From the NCBI RefSeq assembly GCF_032884065.1, contig NC_088883.1:34357911-34421910 (forward strand): a DNA stretch of 64,000 bases, given 5' to 3'. The translations under genes and the position numbers were made by a program. The notes beneath the pieces were generated by a model. That model was not told where the DNA came from. It made no database searches and was given only the letters and a program-made list of their open reading frames with translations. Numbering within the stretch: the first letter of the stretch is position 1; each line of letters starts with the position of its first letter. The stretch is from Artemia franciscana (Eukaryota; Arthropoda; Branchiopoda; Anostraca; Artemiidae). This document shows positions 1-9,759 of the stretch, one piece after another.

Positions 1-641
1 AATGGCAAAAGTGAGAATTGCCACACGCACATTTACTAATATCGTTGTTTGATAAAATTTCTTCTAATGAAATTGACGATGTGATTTCCGCTGAAATTCC
101 TGATGAAAATGTCGATAAGGGCTTATATGATATTGTTGTATAAAATATGATACATGGACATTGCGGTGATACATGAACGAAGTCCAGCTGCTGTTCACTT
201 AGCGGTACATTTACAAAATGGACAACGTGTTTATTTTTCGGAATCCAACGTGCAACAAAGAGCCCTGAATCCACCAGATACAACGTTAACTGCTTTCTTT
301 TCGTTATGTCAAAATGATTTTTTTTCAAAAAAACTGCTGTATACTGAAGTGCCTTCGTATTACACGTGGAATACTAAAAATAAAGTATTTGAACGTCAAA
401 AACAGGGTAAGTCAGTCGACGGCCAACCTACCATCTTCAAAGATACCACGATAGGAAGACTCTACACTATTCACCCCAATCAACATGAATGTATCTTTCT
501 CCGCCTGCTTTTGGTGGATGTACCCGGTCCAACGTCCTTTGACTATTTCAGAACTGTAAACAGTACTATACATGACACTTACCGTAGTGCATGCCAAGCT
601 CTGAATTTATTGGAGAATGATCAACACTGGGATAACTGCAT
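1..641 (+). pseudogene. Helitron Rep-helicase fragment, internally deleted
   Basis: This is a piece of the Helitron replication initiator/helicase, the same protein as the better copy at 2717-5871. The first ~170 bases match the region around the HUH motif (a GIATTGCCACACGCAC-like stretch, read as ..LPHAH..) but contain stop codons. At about 168 the sequence jumps to IHERSPA, deleting about 440 bp relative to the better copy, including the two catalytic tyrosines. From 172 it reads open to about 641, ending in LLENDQHWDN, where homology stops just before a new Helitron 5' end at 651. It cannot encode a working transposase. The left side continues outside the window. Confidence 0.85.
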
Positions 642-702
642 TTTTATATATCTATATATATAAAAATAAGTTGTCTGTGTGTGTGTGGGTCTGTCTGTCG
701 GG

Positions 703-733
703 TGACGTCATGTTTGAGTGTCGACTGACGTCA
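703..733. promoter_or_regulatory. Two CRE-like TGACGTCA palindromes at Helitron 5' end
   Basis: Perfect TGACGTCA 8-mers lie at 703-710 and 726-733. This is the consensus site of CREB/ATF bZIP factors. The same pair recurs at a similar distance from the 5' TC in the other copies, so it belongs to the Helitron 5' region. A promoter role is inference. Confidence 0.5.
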
Positions 734-749
734 TGTTTGCAACTGACGA

Positions 750-940
750 AATTACAGACCGGGAAATCGGGACACAAATGACGACCGGGACACCGGCACA
801 TAGGGAATATAAATGACGACACTCAAAGAGAAAGTGACCGGGACAAAAGGAATGTTCGATTAGCAATCACCATCAACAAAGCACCGGGACACAAATGACG
901 ACCGGGACACAGGGAGTATAAATGACGACCAGGACATAAG
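750..940 (+). repeat. Helitron minisatellite (GACCGGGACAC type)
   Basis: Irregular tandem units are built from GACCGGGACACAAATGACGA and GGGACACAGGGAATATAAATG modules, with CTCAAAGAGAAA linkers. A short helicase-derived string (GTTCGATTAGCAATCACCAT) is embedded near 855-875. The array recurs at 2028-2155, 2527-2707, 6170-6570 (minus), 10980-11215 and 14000-14200. Confidence 0.85.
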
Positions 941-1995
941 TCAAAAAAACTAAAAAAAGGTAAAAACTACAAAAAAACTAAAAAGAAAAAAAAACTAAAA
1001 ACCAATAAAAAAAAACTAAAAAAACTAAAAACTAATAAAAAAACTAAAAAAGCTAAAAAACTAAAAAAAACTAAAAAAACTTAAAAAAGGTAAAAAACTA
1101 AAAAAACTAAAAAAAAAACTGAAAAAACTAAAAAAAGGCAAAAACTACAACAAACTAAAAACTAATAAAAAAACTAAAAAAGCTAAAAAACTAAAAAAAC
1201 TAAAAAAACTTAAAAAAGGTAAAAAACTAAAAAAACTAAAAAAAACTAAAAACTAAAAAAGAAAAAAACTAAAAAAAAGGAAAAAACTGAAAATTAAAAG
1301 AAAAAGAAAACTAAAAAATATGAATAAAAATAAAAAAAATTAAAAAAGATAAAAACTACAAAAAAAACTGAAAAGAGAAAACGAAAAAAAACTAAAAAAG
1401 CTAAAAAATAAAGGTAAAACCAATAAAAAAACTAAAAAGAAAAAAAGGAAAAAAAAACTAAAAATTTTTTTCATCATGTAATATGACGTCTGAATTATTT
1501 CATCATATACCAATTCAAAAACGAATGTATTCAAGCCGATGTAGCTGAGTTGATAAGGCGTTATGTTCCAGGTTCTAGGTTCAAGAGGTTCCAGGTTCGA
1601 ACTTTGGCTTTAGCATTAATATAAAAGAAGCAAAAATCTAAAGAAGGTAAAAACTACAAAAAAAACTAAAAAGAAAAAAAAAGAAAAAAAACATAAAATA
1701 AACTAAAAACTAATAAAAAAACAAAAAAAGCTAAAAAACTAAAAAAACTAAAAAAAACTAAAAAAGGTAAAAACTAAAAGAACTAAAAAAGAAAAAAAAC
1801 TAAAAAAAGGAAAAAAACTGAAAAATAAAGGAGAAAAAGAAAACTAAAAAAATATAAATAAAAATAAAAAACTAAAAAGATAAAAACTTAAAAAAAAAAC
1901 TAAAAAGAAAAAAGAAAAAAACTAAAAAACCTAAAAAAAGGTAAAAACCAATAAAAAAAACTAAAGAGAAAAAAGCGAAAAAATTAAGAATTTAG
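935..1995. repeat. A-rich degenerate tandem repeat (AAAAAACT / AAAAGGT motifs)
   Basis: About 1 kb of runs of A punctuated by CT, GGT, CC and GAA, in units such as AAAAAACTAAAAAAGGT. It is interrupted at 1480-1620 by non-repetitive sequence with a tRNA-like segment. There is no coding potential. Shorter versions follow the ORFs in the copies at 13940-14000 and, in reverse, at 6570-6635, so the tract is an expanded internal piece of this Helitron lineage. Confidence 0.85.
1535..1609 (+). other. tRNA-like segment (degenerate), copy 1
   Basis: The stretch GCCGATGTAGCTGAGTTGAT resembles a tRNA 5' end with an A box (TAGCTGAGTTGA). It is followed about 40 nt later by a B-box-like GGTTCGAACTT. The long gap between boxes is like a class II tRNA (Leu/Ser). 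A second, better copy is at 14327-14400 in another Helitron. I regard it as a decayed tRNA-derived sequence carried by the element, not a tRNA gene. Confidence 0.4.
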
Positions 1996-2027
1996 TTCAT
2001 CATATACCAATTCAAAAACGAATGTAT

Positions 2028-2155
2028 ACCGGGATGACGACCGGGACACAGGGAATATAAATGACGACCGGGACGCAGGGACACAACTACAACGGTGACG
2101 CCGGGGTCACAGGGGGGATATATAAATGACGACGGGGACACAGGCAATGTTCGAT
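2028..2155 (+). repeat. Helitron minisatellite, second block in element A
   Basis: The same GACCGGGACAC / GGGAATATAAATGACGAC units as at 750-940. Here they run directly into helicase sequence at about 2150 (TTCGATTAGCAATCACCAT), showing that the minisatellite has replaced upstream helicase coding sequence. Confidence 0.8.
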
Positions 2156-2159
2156 TAGC

Positions 2160-2342
2160 AATCACCATCAAAGCTCAAGGGCAATCATTAGAATCATGAG
2201 GTATAGATCTGAATATGGATTGTTTTTCCCATGGACAATTATATGTTGCATGTTCAAGAGTCGGTAAACCTGACAATCTATTTATATGCACAGACAATGG
2301 GGCAGCGAAGAATGTTGTATATTCACAAGATTTACGTCGTTA
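2160..2342 (+). pseudogene. Helitron helicase C-terminal remnant
   Basis: This encodes the end of the PIF1-like helicase: KAQGQSLE (motif V region), then a premature stop after SLES, then GQLYVACSRVGKPDNLF (motif VI region with the arginine) and the terminal NVVYSQDLRR before TAA. It is a small tail only, with no ATPase core. Confidence 0.8.
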
Positions 2343-2475
2343 AAAACATAAATTGACTTTGCATCCAGTTGAACTTTATCCTTTTCAATCTTAGACATCG
2401 TGACGGATGAAAACTCGGAACAATCTATATATATAAAAATAAGTTGTCTGTGTGTGTGTGGGTCTGTCTGTCGGG

Positions 2476-2506
2476 TGACGTCATGTTTGAGTGTCGACTG
2501 ACGTCA
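2476..2506. promoter_or_regulatory. Two CRE-like TGACGTCA palindromes, copy B
   Basis: Perfect TGACGTCA at 2476-2483 and 2499-2506, the same arrangement as at 703-733. Confidence 0.5.
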
Positions 2507-2716
2507 TGTTTTCAACTGACGAAATTACAGACCGGGAAATCGGGACACAAATGACGACCGGGACACCGGCACATAGGGAATATAAATGACGACACTCAAA
2601 GAGAAAGCGACCGGGACAAAAGGAATGTTCGATTAGCAATCAACAAAGCACCGGGACACAAATGACGACCGGAACACAGGGAGTATAAATGACGACCAGG
2701 ACATAAGTAAAAAAAA

Positions 2717-5700
2717 ATGACGTCGTTTGGAGCCCAAATCGAAAATCCAGATCAATTTATGTCTACTTTCAAAGTAAAAGGGCAAATTTATCATAGAGCA
2801 GGGTCCCTTCTACCATTCTCAGGACAGAATCATAAATTTTTACAATTGTACTTCATCAGTGATAGAAATTCTGAATTGAATGCACGTTGCAAAATTTCTC
2901 CCAACGTTGAAAGGACAATCGTTTCCCAATTGCAACATCTTTTCCACGAAAATAATAATTTAGTGCGTCTGTTCAAAACAGCCATCGATTTGATGCCTAC
3001 TGATACGCATAAAATTGTTATTTCCGCTGACAAAACGCCTCCTGGCCAACATGTGCGTAGATACAATGCTCCAACTATCGACGAAGTGGCAATCGTTATG
3101 GTCGGTGATCAGTTTTTACCTCGAGATATTATTCTTCATAAGCGAAACGCTCAGTTGTTAAGAATTGCTGAAACTCATCGATGCTACGATGCCCTACAAT
3201 ATCCTATCATTTTTTGGGATGGAGCCGACGGCTATCACTTTAATATTAAATTGATGAATCCAGCCACTAACAAAGAAATGAATAAGATATGAAGTGCAAT
3301 GCATTATTATTCCTATAGACTAATGATTCGGCAGGATGAAGAAAATTATATTTTAAAATGCCGTGAATTGTTTCACCAATTCGTCGTTGATATGTATGCT
3401 AAAATTGAATCAGAACGTTTGCTATATATCCGCCTGAATCAGACCAAGCTCCGCTTTGAACAATACATTTATTTGCGAGATGCAGTTATAAATGACGGTA
3501 ATACCACAAACGTTGGAAGATTAACAATTTTACCTTCGTCATATGCTGGCAGTCCCCGTCATATGCATGAATATGCTCAAGATGCTATTGCGTATGTTCG
3601 TCTCTATGGTCGTCCAGATTTATTTATTACATTTACATGTAATCAATCTTGGGACGAGATACTGCAGCTTTTACTTCAAGGACAATCGGCGGTTCATAGG
3701 CATGACATTACGGCCTGTGTCTTCCGGCAAAAGTTGAAATCACTGATAAACTACATTGTAAAACTTGAAGTGTTTGGGTCAGTGCGATGCTGGATGTACT
3801 CAGTGGAATGGCAAAAACGAGGTTTGCCACACGCACATATACTCTTCTGGCTACATAAAAAAATTACTTCGAACGAAATTGATGATGTGATTTCCGCTGA
3901 AATACCTGATAAAAATGTCGATAAGGGGTTACATGATATTATTGTAAAAAATATGATACATGGACCTTGCGGCGCACTGAACGAAAATTCACCATGCATG
4001 GCCAAAGGAAGGTGCACAAAGCAATATCCTCGACTTTTAGTATCAAACACAATTACTGGCAATGATGGTTACCCACAATATAGAAGAAGATCTACTGAAG
4101 ATGGCGGTAAAACAGCAATAATAAAGAAGCGTAACGGTACCACCATCGAAGTAGATAACCAGTGGGTTGTTCCATATTCCCCATTATTATCAAAAACATT
4201 TAATGCACACATAAACGTTGAATACTGTAACTCCTTAAAGGCAATCAAATACATATGTAAATACGTCAACAAAGGCAGTGACATGGCAGTTTTTGGCTTG
4301 CAGCCCGAAATCAAAGATTTCGATGAAATCGTACAATATCAGGCTGGAAGATACATAAGCAGTAATGAAGCTGTTTGGCGAATTCTTTCATTTCCGATAC
4401 ATGAACGTAGTCCAGCTGTTGTTCACTTAGCGGTACATTTACAGAATGGTCAACGTGTTTATTTCACGGAAACCAACGTGCAACAAAGAGTCCTAAATCC
4501 ACCGGATACAACATTAACAGCTTTTTTTTCGCTTTGCAAAAATGATTCTTTTGCAAAAAAACTGCTGTATACTGAAGTGCCTTCGTATTACACGTGGAAT
4601 ACTAAAAATAAAGTATTTGAACGTTGAAAAAAGGGGAAGTCAGTCGACGGCCAACCTACCATCTTCAAAGATACCACGATAGGAAGACTCTACACCGTTC
4701 ACCCCAATCAACATGAATGCTTCTTTCTACGCCTGCTTTTGGTGAATGTACCCGGTCCGACATCCTTTGAGTATTTGAGGACTGTAAATGGTACTATACA
4801 TGACACTTACCGTAGTGCAAGCCAAGCTCTGAATTTATTGGAGAATGACCAACACTGGGATAACAGCATCAATGACGCGTGCGAAACGTCAACCCCAAGT
4901 CAAATTCGTGCATTGTTTGGCATCATTTTAACAACTTGCTCTCCATCAGCTCCTACAGAGTTATGGGAAAAATATAAGTCAAAAATGTCCGAAGATATAC
5001 TCCATCGAAAACAGTTAGAGACGTCAGATATGACTTTTGATTTTACATCAGAAATTTATAACTACACTTTAGTTGTTAAAGAAGATTTGTGCGTATGTAT
5101 GGCAAACAAACCTCTTCAGGATTTGGGAATGCCTTCACCTAACCGTATCGCTGCTGTTTCGACATGTGTAGAATTGGATCGTGAACAAAGTTACAGTACG
5201 AGTGATCTATTGTCGTATGTACAAAATAACATTTCCAAGTTAACGTCGGAACAAAAAGACATTTATGATACGATAATGCATTGTATCAAGAACAACGTTG
5301 GAGAAATTTTCTTTTTGGATGCGCCAGGAGGTACTGGTAAAACGTTTGTGATAAAACTGTTTCTGGCATCAATTCGATCAAAAAATGATATAGCGTTGGC
5401 AATTGCGTCGTCCGGAATAGCCGCAACATTGCTGCCTGGTGGAAGAACTGCTCATTCCGCTTTGAAATTGCCTCTGAACTTGCATTCTACAGAAACTCCC
5501 ACGTGCAATATTTCCAAATCATCTGGGATGGGTAAAGTATTGCAGCAATGCAAACTTATTATTTGGGATGAGTGCACAATGGCACACAAAAAATCGCTCG
5601 AGGCTCTGGATCAATGCTTGAAAGATTTGCGAGGGAAGTCGAAACCCTTTGGCAGCACATTAATATTGCTTGCGGGAGATTTCAGGCAAACATTACCTAT

Positions 5701-5871
5701 AATACCTAGATCAACTCCTGCAGACGAAATGAATTGTTGCCTGAAAAATTCTAATTTATGGGCACACGTAAAAACATTAAATTAACTACAAATATGCGTG
5801 TCCGATTGCAAAACGATGACTCTGGTCAAACATTTTCAGATCAATTGATGGCAATGGGAAACGGAAAGCAC
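2717..5871 (+). pseudogene. Helitron Rep-helicase (RepHel), near-full pseudogene
   Basis: This is the rolling-circle transposase of Helitrons: an HUH-type Rep nuclease fused to a PIF1-like helicase. One frame runs from ATG 2717 (MTSFGAQIENPDQF) to about 5780. Visible motifs are the HUH motif PHAHILFWL (His-Ala-His codons 3830-3838), the paired catalytic tyrosines YICKYVNKG (4250-4252 and 4262-4264), helicase Walker A APGGTGKT (near 5321-5344) and Walker B LIIWDECTM (near 5545-5580). Lesions are an in-frame TGA at 3290-3292, an in-frame TGA at 4625-4627 (CAA in the sister copy at 1-641), and loss of one A near 5780 that shifts the frame just before LTTNMRVRL. The frame then meets the end of an inserted minus-strand Helitron at 5872, so helicase motifs IV-VI are missing. 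With only three lesions in 3.1 kb it looks like a fairly recent inactivation. Confidence 0.92.
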
Positions 5872-5990
5872 CAACACTTAGTTGGTGGGGCGCTTCGCGC
5901 CCCCCCAAGCCCCCCCGCGCGCGTAAGTCGTTACGCGCCATAATAGTTACGCGCCATTGTAGTTGTGTCCCTGTGTCCCACCTGTGAATA
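5872..5990 (-). other. Helitron 3' terminal region with GC-rich hairpin
   Basis: The stem GGGGCGC (5887-5893), loop TTC and GCGCCCC (5897-5903) form a perfect hairpin, next to CCAAC-ACTTA-GTTGG and TACGCGCCATAA repeats. On the minus strand this reads CGCGCGGGGGGGCTTGGGGG, then the hairpin, then CCAACTAAG. It matches the 3' ends at 9975-10031, 11450-11571, 13319-13400 and 14461-14560. Helitron 3' hairpins act as the stop signal of rolling-circle transposition. Confidence 0.8.
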
Positions 5991-6159
5991 GAGATAGATA
6001 TAAATATATGTTTTTAACTACGTAAAACATGCGAATATACAACATCTTCGCTGTCCCATTGTCTGTGCATATAAATAGATTGTCAGGTTTACTGACTCTT
6101 GAACATGCAACATATAATTGTCCATGGAAAAACAATTCGTATTCAGATCTATACCTCAT
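5947..6159 (-). pseudogene. Helitron helicase C-terminal remnant (minus)
   Basis: The minus strand encodes FHGQLYVACSRVSKPDNLF and ICTDNGTAK, the motif VI region and tail of the PIF1-like helicase, ending before the 3' terminal repeats. The upstream part is replaced by minisatellite. Confidence 0.8.
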
Positions 6160-6169
6160 ATTCTAATGA

Positions 6170-6570
6170 TGTGTCCCTGTGTCCCGGTCGTCATTTATAT
6201 TCCCTGTGTCCCGGTCGTCATTTGTGTCCCGGTGTCCCAGTTTGTAATTTCTCTTTGAGTGTCCCGGTCGTCATTTATATTCCCTGTGTCCGGTGTCCCG
6301 GTCGTCATTTGTGTCCCGGTGTCCCGGTCTGTAATTTCTATTCGAACAATCCCTGTGTCCCGGTCGTCATTTATATATCCCGCCTGTGCCCCCGGCGTCC
6401 CCTTTGTAGTTGTGTCCCTGTGTCCCGGTCGTCATTTATATTCCCTGTGTCCCGGTCGTGATTTGTGTCCGGGTGTCCCAGTCTGTAATTTCTCTTTGAG
6501 GTTCCCGGTCGTCACTTATATTCCCTCTGTCTCGGTCGTCATTTGCGTCCCGGTCTGTAATTTCTCTTTG
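6170..6570 (-). repeat. Helitron minisatellite, minus orientation
   Basis: Repeated TGTCCCGGTCGTCATTTATA and TTCCCTGTGTCCCGGTCG modules, with GTAATTTCTCTTTGAGTGTC spacers about every 75-100 bp. It is the reverse complement of the array at 750-940 and, at ~400 bp, the longest block of this minisatellite in the window. Confidence 0.85.
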
Positions 6571-6639
6571 AGTGTTTTTTCTTTTAGTTTTTTTTTAGTT
6601 TTTTACCTTTTTTCTTTTTTCAGTTTGTTTTTTCAGCGT

Positions 6640-6831
6640 CACTATGAAGTACATATCGACGAACCTTTGTTTTTTTAACTTAAATCTGGTAGGCATTGAT
6701 GACCTTATCCAAGTCAAAATCCCAAACCCAATCATCATCGCTATCATTTTCAGTTTTGATATGTTTTGACTCTCGCTGTCCAGGTTGATTTTCATCTAAC
6801 TGCGCGGTTTTGCGTTCTTTAGCCGCAAGCC

Positions 6832-6837
<6 letters not shown>
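6640..6837 (-). pseudogene. Helitron small-ORF tail remnant (DDDWVWDFDLD type)
   Basis: The reverse complement matches the 3' half of the ORF at 13585-13935: AKERKTAQLDE, then GQRESKHIKTEN, SDDDWVWDFDLDKVIN, AYQI and KTKVRR. Small indels break the frame. The 5' half is replaced by the (TA)n tract. Confidence 0.75.

Positions 6838-6904
<67 letters not shown>
6837..6904. repeat. (TA)n microsatellite
   Basis: An uninterrupted TA dinucleotide run of about 68 bp, directly abutting the next Helitron 5' end at 6905. It sits exactly at the junction of two oppositely oriented elements. Confidence 0.95.
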
Positions 6905-6907
<3 letters not shown>

Positions 6908-6956
6908 ATATATATAAAAATAAGTTGTCTGTCTGTGTGTCTGTCTGTGGATCAGG

Positions 6957-7028
6957 TGACGTCATGTTTCTGTGTTGACTGACGTCATAAAATTAGTTGT
7001 CGTCATTTTTGCTTTGACGGTGACGTCA
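6957..7028. promoter_or_regulatory. Three CRE-like TGACGTCA palindromes, copy C
   Basis: Perfect TGACGTCA at 6957-6964, 6980-6987 and 7021-7028, the last 42 bp upstream of the ORF start at 7070. The same triple arrangement occurs in the complete element at 13470-13541, so it is the better preserved form of the 5' region. Confidence 0.55.
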
Positions 7029-7069
7029 TTCAAGATATTAAGACCATATGTTCACGTAGAAATCTATTA

Positions 7070-7843
7070 ATGTTTAAGTTTACAATGACTGATGAACTTA
7101 CCATGGCAAAAGCCGATGAAGATGCTCAAAGAGTCTATGCCAAAAAACTTGCTGCTGATAGAGAAAGTCAGAAAAGAAAGCGGGCCGAGGAATCAAAAGA
7201 ACAGCAAGGAAACAGGCTTGAGGCTGATAGAGAAAGAAAGAACAGAAAGCATGCCGAGGAATCAAAAGAACAGCAAGGAAACAGGCTTGAGGCTGATAGA
7301 GAAAGAAAGAACAGAAAGCGTGCCGAGGAATCAAAAGAACAGCAAGGAAACAGGCTTGAGGCTGATAGAGAAAAAAGAACAGAAAGCGTGCCGAGGAACT
7401 ACCAGAGCAACGCGGAAGCAGACTTGTTGGTAAAAGAGAAAGTGAAAAAAGAAGGCGTGCCGAGGAATTGCAAGAACAGCAAGAAATCAGGCTTGCTGCT
7501 GATAGAGAAAGTAAGAAAAGAAAGCGTGCCGAGGAATCACAAGAACAGCAAGAAATCAGGCTTGCTGCTGATAGAGAAAGTAAGAAAAAGAAAGCGTGCC
7601 GAGGAATCAGAGCAACCTGAAAGTTATCGCCTGGCATTCAGGTCCAACCCAGTCGATGATTATAGCTTGAGTAGATGTGTTCAAATCGGGACAATGTCTA
7701 AAATTTGTCCCTATTGCAAGGCCTTGAAATTCAATGGTGAAACAATGGGAATGTGTTGCGCCTCAGGAAAAGTTAAACTTCCTCTATTGGCTGCACCACC
7801 AGAGCCATTGAAGACGAATGAATGCTTGCCTGAAAAATTCTAA
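7070..7843 (+). pseudogene. Helitron N-terminal ORF: charged coiled-coil repeats plus Cys cluster
   Basis: It starts MFKFTMTDELTMAKADED. It then has 22-23-residue repeats (KRAEESKEQQGNRLEADRER, a 69-bp DNA repeat) predicted to be strongly helical and basic/acidic, followed by YRLAFRSNPVDDYSLSRCVQ and a Cys cluster CPYCKALKFNGETMGMCC. In intact relatives this is the N-terminal part of the Rep-helicase protein. Between about 7373 and 7590 the reading is out of register (ESVPRNHKNSKKSG is the wrong-frame reading of the same repeat). A second indel then restores the frame before RKRKRAEES. The last residues NECLPEKF come from reading helicase DNA in the wrong frame across the deletion junction. 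Confidence 0.8.
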
Positions 7844-8699
7844 TTTATGGGCACACCGTAAAAATATTAAAATTAACTACAATTATGCGTGTCCGATTGC
7901 AAAACGATGACTCTGGTCAAACATTTTCAGATCAATTGCTGACAATTGGAAACGGAAAGCTCCCAGTAGACTCAATTTCAGGACTTATACAACTACCTGC
8001 TGATTTCTGTAATTTAGTGACGTCCAAAAATGAATTGATTGAAAAAGTATTTCCGAATATTCTAAAAAATTATAAAAATAATAAATGGCTAAGTGAAAGA
8101 GCGATTCTCGCACCCAAAAATATAGACGTCCACGAAATCAACAATATTGTTTTGACAAGATTCGAGATCAGGCAGTCCTTTACAAGTCAGTCGACACAGT
8201 TTTGGAACCAAATGAAGCGGTTAATTATACATCTGAATTTTTAAATTCCATAGATCTTTCAGGGTTTCCACCACACGTGCTACAACTAAAAATAGGCGTA
8301 CCAATAATACTTTTAAGAAATATAAACCCACCAAAGCTTTGCAATGGCACTCGACTTGCCGTAATAAAAACAATGGAAAACCTAATAGAGGCCACAATCT
8401 TGACAGGGCCTTATGAGGGTGAGGCTGTTCTTATTCCTCGCATTCCCATGATTCCAACGGATCTACCTTTTCAATTTAAAAGATTGCAATTCCCAATTCG
8501 ATTAGCATTTGCAATCACCATTAACAAAGCTCAAGGTCAATCATTAGAAGAATGTGGTATAGATCTTAATACTGATTGTTTTTCCCATGGACAATTGTAC
8601 GTTGCAAGTTCGAGGGTCGGTAAACCTGACAATCTATTTATATGCAGCGACAATTGGACAGCGAAGAATGTTGTATATTCGCAAGTTTTACACAGTTAA
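7818..8699 (+). pseudogene. Helitron helicase C-terminal half, copy 1 of tandem pair
   Basis: The PIF1-like helicase from NACLKNSNLWAH to VVYSQVLHS. An extra C near 7856 (CACACCGTAA against CACACGTAA in the sister) and a missing C near 8157 (TTTTGACAAG against TTTTGACCAAG) split it into three frames. It contains FAITINKAQGQSLEECGID and GQLYVASSRVGKPDN. In motif VI, alanine-serine-serine replaces alanine-cysteine-serine. Confidence 0.88.
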
Positions 8700-8726
8700 T
8701 TTGTATTGTATCTATCTATCTATCTA

Positions 8727-8811
8727 TCTATATAAAAACGAGTTGTGTGTATGCATGTTTGTTTGTTTGTAAAAAGAGCGTTTGCATATGATGTCATTAT
8801 TAGTACATACG
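8727..8811 (+). mobile_element. Second-type Helitron 5' end (TCTATATAAAAACGAG)
   Basis: After a (TCTA)n run, TCTATATAAAAACGAGTTGT is followed by ATGCATGTTTGTTTGTTTGT and AAAGAGCGTTTGCATATGAT. The TGACGTCA palindrome is mutated to TGATGTCA here. It is identical in layout to 9760-9840. Confidence 0.65.
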
Positions 8812-9732
8812 GCTTGTATATGCAGAGACAATGGGAAAGCCAAGAATGTTGTATATTCGCAATTTTTACGTAGTTTAACTCCTGCAGACGAAATGAATGC
8901 TTGCCTAAAAAATTCTAATTTATGGGCACACGTAAAAATATTAAAATTAACTACAAATATGCGTGTCCGATTGCAAAACGATGACTCTGGTCAAACAGTA
9001 GACTCAATTTCAGGAGGTATACAACTACCTGCTGATTTCTGTAATTTAGTGACGTCCAAAAATGAATTGATTGAAAAAGTATTTCCGAATATTCTAAAAT
9101 ATTATAAAAATAACAAATGGCTAAGTGAAAGAGCGATTCTCGCACCCAAAAATATAGACGTCCACGAAATCAACAATATTGTTTTGACCAAGATTCGAGA
9201 CCAGGCAGTCCTTTACAAGTCAGTCGACACAGTTTTGGAACCAAATGAAGCGGTTAATTATCCATCTGAATTTTTAAATTCCATAGATCCTTCAGGGTTT
9301 CCACCACACGTGCTACAACTAAAAATAGGCGTACCAATAATACTTTTAAGAAATTTCAACCCACCAAAGCTTTGCAATGGCACGCGACTTGCCGTAAAAA
9401 AAACAATGGAAAACCTAATAGAGGCCACAATCTTGACAGGGCCTTATGAGGGTGAGGCTGTTCTTATTCCTCGCATTCCCATGATTCCAACGGATCTGCT
9501 TTTTCAATTTAAAAGATTGCAATTCCCAATTCGATTAGCATTTGCAATCACCATTAACAAAGCTCAAGGTCAATCATTAGAAAAATGTGGTATAGATCTT
9601 AATACTGATTGTTTTTCCCATGGACAATTGTACGTTGCATGTTCGAGGGTCGGTAAACCTGACAATGTATTTATATGCAGCGACAATTGGACAGCGAAGA
9701 ATGTTGTATATTCGCAAGTTTTACGCAGTTAA
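8782..9732 (+). pseudogene. Helitron helicase C-terminal half, copy 2 (open frame)
   Basis: A single open frame of about 316 residues, but not a natural gene start. The first ~30 residues come from a helicase tail piece (ICRDNGKAKNVVYSQF) fused to TPADEMNACLKNSN. It then continues through the helicase to FAITINKAQGQSLEKCGID and GQLYVACSRVGKPDN. Compared with copy 1 it lacks 14 residues (FSDQLLTIGNGKLP) in frame after DDSGQT. It has no Walker A/B, so it cannot hydrolyse ATP alone. The open frame reflects recent duplication more than function. Confidence 0.8.
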
Positions 9733-9759
9733 TTTGTATGGTATCTATCTATCTATCTA

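Larger units (their letters stand above)
651..2345 (+). mobile_element. Helitron-derived element A, no recognisable 3' hairpin end
   Basis: It begins with the Helitron-type 5' terminus TCTATATATATAAAAATAAG followed by a TTGTCTGT/GTGT-rich stretch. Next come two TGACGTCA palindromes, a GACCGGGACAC-type minisatellite, about 1 kb of A-rich repeat holding a tRNA-like segment, more minisatellite, and the last part of the helicase frame (2160-2342). The first 290 bp are nearly identical to 2424-2707, so A and B are close relatives. The usual GC-rich 3' hairpin and CTAG are missing. The next element starts at 2424. Confidence 0.75.
2424..5871 (+). mobile_element. Helitron copy B with Rep-helicase pseudogene
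   Basis: The 5' terminus TCTATATATATAAAAATAAG at 2424 is followed by two TGACGTCA sites and ~180 bp of minisatellite, then by a long Rep-helicase frame. The first ORF seen in other copies (lysine/arginine-rich) is absent and replaced by minisatellite. The 3' half of the helicase and the 3' terminus are lost where a minus-oriented Helitron begins at 5872. Confidence 0.85.
5872..6837 (-). mobile_element. Minus-oriented non-autonomous Helitron fragment
   Basis: Read on the minus strand, it goes from an ORF1-tail remnant (6640-6837), through a short polypyrimidine/A-rich tract and ~400 bp of minisatellite, to a helicase C-terminal remnant and then the GC-rich 3' end. It lies inside the helicase gene of copy B. 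The sister sequence at 7951-7962 continues AAAGCTCCCAGTAGAC, whereas here AAAGC is followed by ACCAACACTTAG. Its 5' end is replaced by a (TA)n tract. Confidence 0.75.
6905..8700 (+). mobile_element. Helitron copy C, internal-deletion derivative
   Basis: The 5' terminus TCTATATATATAAAAATAAG at 6905 is followed by three TGACGTCA sites, the first ORF (7070-7843), then the helicase C-terminal half (7818-8699). The junction near 7815-7820 joins PPEPLKT of the first ORF directly to NACLKNSN of the helicase, so the whole Rep domain and Walker A/B region (about 3 kb) are deleted. A short GACGA shared by both sides could be the deletion microhomology. Confidence 0.85.

Noticed and set aside
1340..1534. 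Minus-strand open frame in the A-rich tract
   Set aside because: It translates only to Phe/Leu/Ser-rich low complexity from poly-T. No start context or homology.
5947..6678. Open frames reading CPGRHLCPGVPVCNF-type repeats
   Set aside because: They are the minisatellite read in a frame that happens to lack stops. The real information is the helicase remnant on the other strand.
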